A DNA stretch of 7,974 nucleotides, taken from assembly GCA_013821525.1 (NCBI GenBank), contig JACDGR010000005.1:1-7974 (forward strand). The letters are read 5' to 3'. The position numbers were made by a program, and so were the translations under genes. Below are positions 5,427 to 7,974 of this stretch, one piece after another. How positions within the stretch are numbered: the first letter of the stretch is position 1; each line of letters begins with the position of its first letter. The DNA is from Actinomycetota bacterium (lineage in GTDB: Bacteria > Actinomycetota > Thermoleophilia > Gaiellales > Gaiellaceae). The notes beneath the pieces were generated by a model. It had not been told where the DNA came from. It ran no database searches and saw only the letters and a list, made by a program, of their open reading frames with translations.

Positions 5427-6236
5427 GTGTCTGAGCAAGCTGTTGTCGTACGTGATCTGGAGAAAGTCTTCACCCGTCGCAAGGGTCTGCAGCGGCGCCG
5501 TCGCTCGGCACTGAAGGGCGTCTCGTTCGAGATCGAGCGCGGCGAGTGCGTCGCGATCCTCGGCCAGAACGGATCGGGGAAGTCGACGCTCGTCCGACTC
5601 CTCTCGACCTTGCTGCTGCCGGACGGCGGAACCGCAGAGATCTTCGGCTACGACGTCTTCAAGGAGGCGCGCGCCGTTCGCAGGCTCGTCAACCGCGTGT
5701 CGGTGGAGGCGAGCTTCTTCAAGAAGATGAGCGCGTCGGAGAACCTGTCCTACGCGGCGCGGTTCTACGGCATGACGCCGCGGCAGACCTCGGCGCAGAT
5801 TCCCGAGATCCTGGGTCGCGTCGGCTTCCCGCCGGACCGTAGGGGTGAGGCGATGGAGAACCTCTCGCGCGGGATGCAGCAGAAGGTCGCGCTCGCGCGC
5901 GCCCTCCTCACCTCGCCCGTCCTGCTGCTGCTCGACGAGCCGACGACCGGGCTCGACCCGCGCTCGAAGCAGGAGGTGCAGAGCTTCGTCCGTGAGATCC
6001 GTGCGCGGCACGACTCGACGATCTTGCTCTGCACGCACGACATGAAGGAGGCCGAGGAGCTCGCGGACCGCATCGGGTTGCTCGACAAGGGCGAGCTGCT
6101 CTTCCTCGAGACCGCGGCCGAGGTGAAGGCGCGCTTCGGCGTCGAGACGATCGAGGAGGCGTTCTTCGCCGCGACCGGTCGGAGCTACGAGGACGAGCGC
6201 ACCGAAGAAGACGAAGAACGGGAGGTGTTCGCATGA
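5427..6236 (+). CDS. ABC-2 type exporter, ATP-binding subunit
   Basis: A 269-residue ATPase that would drive the permease encoded next. The nucleotide-binding domain has Walker A GQNGSGKST (46-54), signature LSRGMQQKVALARAL (146-160), Walker B VLLLLDEP (165-172), D-loop GLD (175-177) and switch His204 (CTHD). The Q-loop position is unusual: the segment before SENL reads VSVEASFF, where exporters of this group usually have a Gln followed by Glu, so Val93 seems to replace the Gln. A basic insert (RRKGLQRRRR, 17-26) precedes Walker A, as in polysaccharide or drug exporter ATPases. The tail (254-265) is strongly acidic. The GTG start has AAGGAG upstream. Its stop overlaps the permease start as ATGA. 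The cargo cannot be told from sequence; antibiotic, lipid or polysaccharide export are all possible. Confidence 0.95.
   Translation: MSEQAVVVRDLEKVFTRRKGLQRRRRSALKGVSFEIERGECVAILGQNGSGKSTLVRLLSTLLLPDGGTAEIFGYDVFKEARAVRRLVNRVSVEASFFKKMSASENLSYAARFYGMTPRQTSAQIPEILGRVGFPPDRRGEAMENLSRGMQQKVALARALLTSPVLLLLDEPTTGLDPRSKQEVQSFVREIRARHDSTILLCTHDMKEAEELADRIGLLDKGELLFLETAAEVKARFGVETIEEAFFAATGRSYEDERTEEDEEREVFA
6220..6226 (+). promoter_or_regulatory. Ribosome binding site of the permease gene
   Basis: GGGAGGT six bases before the permease ATG, inside the ATPase gene. It supports the ATGA-overlap start. Confidence 0.8.
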
Positions 6237-7072
6237 GTTCTGCCGACTTCTCTGTCAGCAAGCGCCGGGTGTTCCGCGACGAGCTGATCGGGCTCTACGG
6301 CGTCGTCGAGCGGAACCTGTACCTGACGAAGCGCTACTTCCTCTGGGATCTCGCCTTCCTGCTGTGGACGATCGCGAACACGCTGACGATCGTCTTCATC
6401 TCGCGCGGGGTCGACATCTCCGCCGCGCAGCGCAACGAGCTCGCGACGAAGCTGCTCGTGGGCGGCGTCATCTGGGCGTTCCTCGGGATCATCTTCGAGA
6501 TCGTCACGGAGACGGTTGCGTGGGAGCGCTGGGAAGGGACGATCGAGTACACGTTCATGGCGCCGGTCTCGCGGCCGGTGCACCTGATCGGGATGGGCGT
6601 CTACGCGGTGCTCTACGGACTCGTCCGAGCAGCAGCGATCTTCGTGGCAGTCGTCGCGTTCATCGGCATCCACCTCCCGCACGCGAACTACGGCGCCGCC
6701 GTAGCGCTGCTGGCGATCGCATCGATCTCCTTCATCGGTGTCGGGATGATGACCGCGGTGCTGCCGCTGATCTCGCCGGAGAAGGGCACGCAGCTCGGTT
6801 TCGTCGCCCAGGGCTTGATGCTCGTCGTCTCGGGGGTCTACTACCCGGTCAGCGTGCTGCCGTCGTGGATGCAGTGGATCGCCAAGATCTCGCCGGCGAC
6901 CTACGCGCTGCGCGGCAATCGCGACCAGATCCTGCACGGCGCCGGCCTACGCTTCAGCGACGTCTGGCCGCTGCTCGTGATCGGGGCGCTCTCGATCCCG
7001 ATCGGCCTCCTCGTCTTCAGAGCAGGCGAGCGGTACGCGAAGCAGCACGGGAAGCTGAAGCGATCCGGATGA
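6233..7072 (+). CDS. ABC-2 type exporter, permease subunit
   Basis: A 279-residue membrane protein that forms the channel with the ATPase encoded just upstream. Six hydrophobic segments are visible (about 37-57, 73-93, 118-147, 154-181, 188-208, 245-263). Between TM2 and TM3 lies the cytoplasmic WERWEGTIEYTFMAPVSR element (97-114), typical of ABC-2 permeases. After TM5 comes GVYYPVSVLPSWMQ (201-214) with SPATYALRG (220-228), the usual family ending region before the last helix. The basic C-terminus (KQHGKLKRSG) is cytoplasmic by the positive-inside rule. A four-base overlap on each side ties it to the ATPase and to the acetyltransferase gene. It probably works as a homodimer, since only one permease is encoded here. 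Confidence 0.93.
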   Translation: MSSADFSVSKRRVFRDELIGLYGVVERNLYLTKRYFLWDLAFLLWTIANTLTIVFISRGVDISAAQRNELATKLLVGGVIWAFLGIIFEIVTETVAWERWEGTIEYTFMAPVSRPVHLIGMGVYAVLYGLVRAAAIFVAVVAFIGIHLPHANYGAAVALLAIASISFIGVGMMTAVLPLISPEKGTQLGFVAQGLMLVVSGVYYPVSVLPSWMQWIAKISPATYALRGNRDQILHGAGLRFSDVWPLLVIGALSIPIGLLVFRAGERYAKQHGKLKRSG

Positions 7073-7953
7073 TCGAGCTGCGCGTCGCATCGAGCACCGA
7101 CGATCTCGAGGCTTGGGCCATGTTGAAGAGCCGCGTCGTTCCGGACGAGCCGATCACGGTCGAGCAGCTGCTTGCGACCGATGAGCCGGCGCGCCTGTTG
7201 CTGCTCGCCGAGCTGAACGGCGTGCTCGCGGGCTGTGGAATCGGCGGCCTCTCGGGCTTCGGCGGCAAGGCGTTCATCATGGCTCGCGTCTTGCCCGAGC
7301 ATCGTCGCCGCGGTGTCGGCACCGAGCTCGTCCGGGCACTGGCGGAACACGGCCGCGCGCTCGGACGAACAGGCGTCAACTCGTTCGTCGACGCACACGA
7401 CGGCGCATCGATGCAATTCGCGCTCCAGCTCGGCCTCGAGGAGGTCGACTACCAGCTAGAGCAGGTGCGGATCGTCGGGGGTGAGGGGGAGCCGCTCGTG
7501 CCCATGGGGATCGAGATCGAAGCCGTCGGTGAGCGGCGCGACGAATTGCTCGTCGAGCTCTGGCCGCTTGCCGAGGAAGGCCTGCTCGACATGCCGCTTC
7601 CCGGATCGGTCACGTTTCCGCGTGCGACCTGGTTGCGTGACGAGGCGACGCGGCCGGAAGGATCGTTCGTCGCGCGTGAGCGCGACCAGATCGTCGGCTA
7701 CGCCGGATTGACCGAGCACGCAAACGGTGACGCGACGGCAGAGCACGGGTTGACGTTCGTGCGGCGAGACCGGCGACGCCGAGGCATCGCACGCGCGCTC
7801 AAGCAGACGCAGCTGCGCTGGGCGGAGCTGAACGGTGTCGTCGAGCTCGTCACGTGGACGCAAAAGGGGAACGAGGCGATGCAGGCGCTGAACGCAAGCC
7901 TCGGCTATCAGAATCGCTCGCGCGCGCTGACGATGCAGGGGCCGATCCCGTGA
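7069..7953 (+). CDS. Tandem GNAT-family N-acetyltransferase
   Basis: A 294-residue protein with two acetyl-CoA-binding GNAT folds. The first spans about 1-137, with acetyl-CoA motif VLPEHRRRGVGTELVRAL (74-91) and an end ALQLGLEEVDYQ (118-129). The second spans about 146-294, with motif FVRRDRRRRGIARALK (230-245) and the typical NEAMQALNASLGY (268-280). Both loops fit the R/Q-x-x-G-x-G/A rule. Tandem GNATs include mycothiol synthase MshD, which has this size, but I see nothing that proves that identity. The ATG overlaps the permease stop by four bases, and the ribosome site is weak, suggesting coupling. The last residues overlap the start of a further gene. It may modify a substrate connected with the exporter, but neither acceptor nor link can be read from the sequence. 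Confidence 0.9.
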   Translation: MIELRVASSTDDLEAWAMLKSRVVPDEPITVEQLLATDEPARLLLLAELNGVLAGCGIGGLSGFGGKAFIMARVLPEHRRRGVGTELVRALAEHGRALGRTGVNSFVDAHDGASMQFALQLGLEEVDYQLEQVRIVGGEGEPLVPMGIEIEAVGERRDELLVELWPLAEEGLLDMPLPGSVTFPRATWLRDEATRPEGSFVARERDQIVGYAGLTEHANGDATAEHGLTFVRRDRRRRGIARALKQTQLRWAELNGVVELVTWTQKGNEAMQALNASLGYQNRSRALTMQGPIP

Positions 7954-7974
7954 TCGTCGTGCGTGCGGCAGAGA
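7950..7974 (+). CDS. Partial gene start, possibly another GNAT protein
   Basis: A GTG at 7950 overlaps the preceding stop as GTGA, the same layout as the other junctions of this operon. Eight codons are visible, reading MIVVRAAE. This is a common opening of single-domain GNAT acetyltransferases, but it is too short for a firm assignment. Confidence 0.45.

Noticed and set aside
6364..7068. Open frame upstream of the GNAT gene
   Set aside because: It is the +1 shadow of the ABC permease, with low-complexity Arg/Ala composition. The GNAT sequence begins at the ATGA overlap.
1..7974. CRISPR arrays, insertion sequences, tRNA genes, defence or phage islands
   Set aside because: I found no direct-repeat arrays, transposase motifs, terminal inverted repeats or tRNA-like folds. 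Base composition and codon style look even across the window.

Overview
This is a high-GC window whose coding regions are tightly packed. Start codons are often GTG, ribosome sites are AGGAGG-like, and genes often overlap by 4 bases. With the eukaryote-type glutamine synthetase and the actinobacterial style of the proteins, this suggests a member of the Actinobacteria. A deep lineage such as Thermoleophilia/Gaiellales is my guess, but the sequence alone does not prove it. There are no mobile elements, CRISPR arrays, tRNAs or rRNAs.

Left part (1-2905, minus strand): a nitrogen-assimilation operon reading right to left. It runs type II glutamine synthetase (glnII), a divergent PII signal protein, an Amt ammonium transporter, and the start of a fourth gene that leaves the window. 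Spacing is 2 bases, then overlaps of 8 and 4 bases, so translational coupling is likely. The PII protein lacks the T-loop tyrosine that is uridylylated or adenylylated in known systems, and several effector-binding residues are also changed. GSII enzymes lack the adenylylation control of GSI. The operon therefore looks like an ammonium uptake and assimilation module without the usual covalent switches. Its leader (2906-3036) holds two stem-loops, one a good intrinsic terminator only 48 bases before the glnII start. It may simply end the upstream gene or may be an attenuator.

Middle (3037-5186): a zinc-type CDF efflux protein (minus) and an inorganic pyrophosphatase (plus) diverge from starts only 18 bases apart. 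The pyrophosphatase converges on a secreted, membrane-anchored protein of unknown function, and the two share a CTAG palindrome as stop codons.

Right part (5187-7974, plus strand): a 240-base divergent intergenic region with a sigma70-like promoter and a 5' UTR hairpin leads into an operon. It encodes an ABC-2 exporter ATPase, its permease, a tandem-GNAT acetyltransferase and the first codons of another gene, each junction a 4-base overlap. The ATPase appears to lack the usual Q-loop glutamine.
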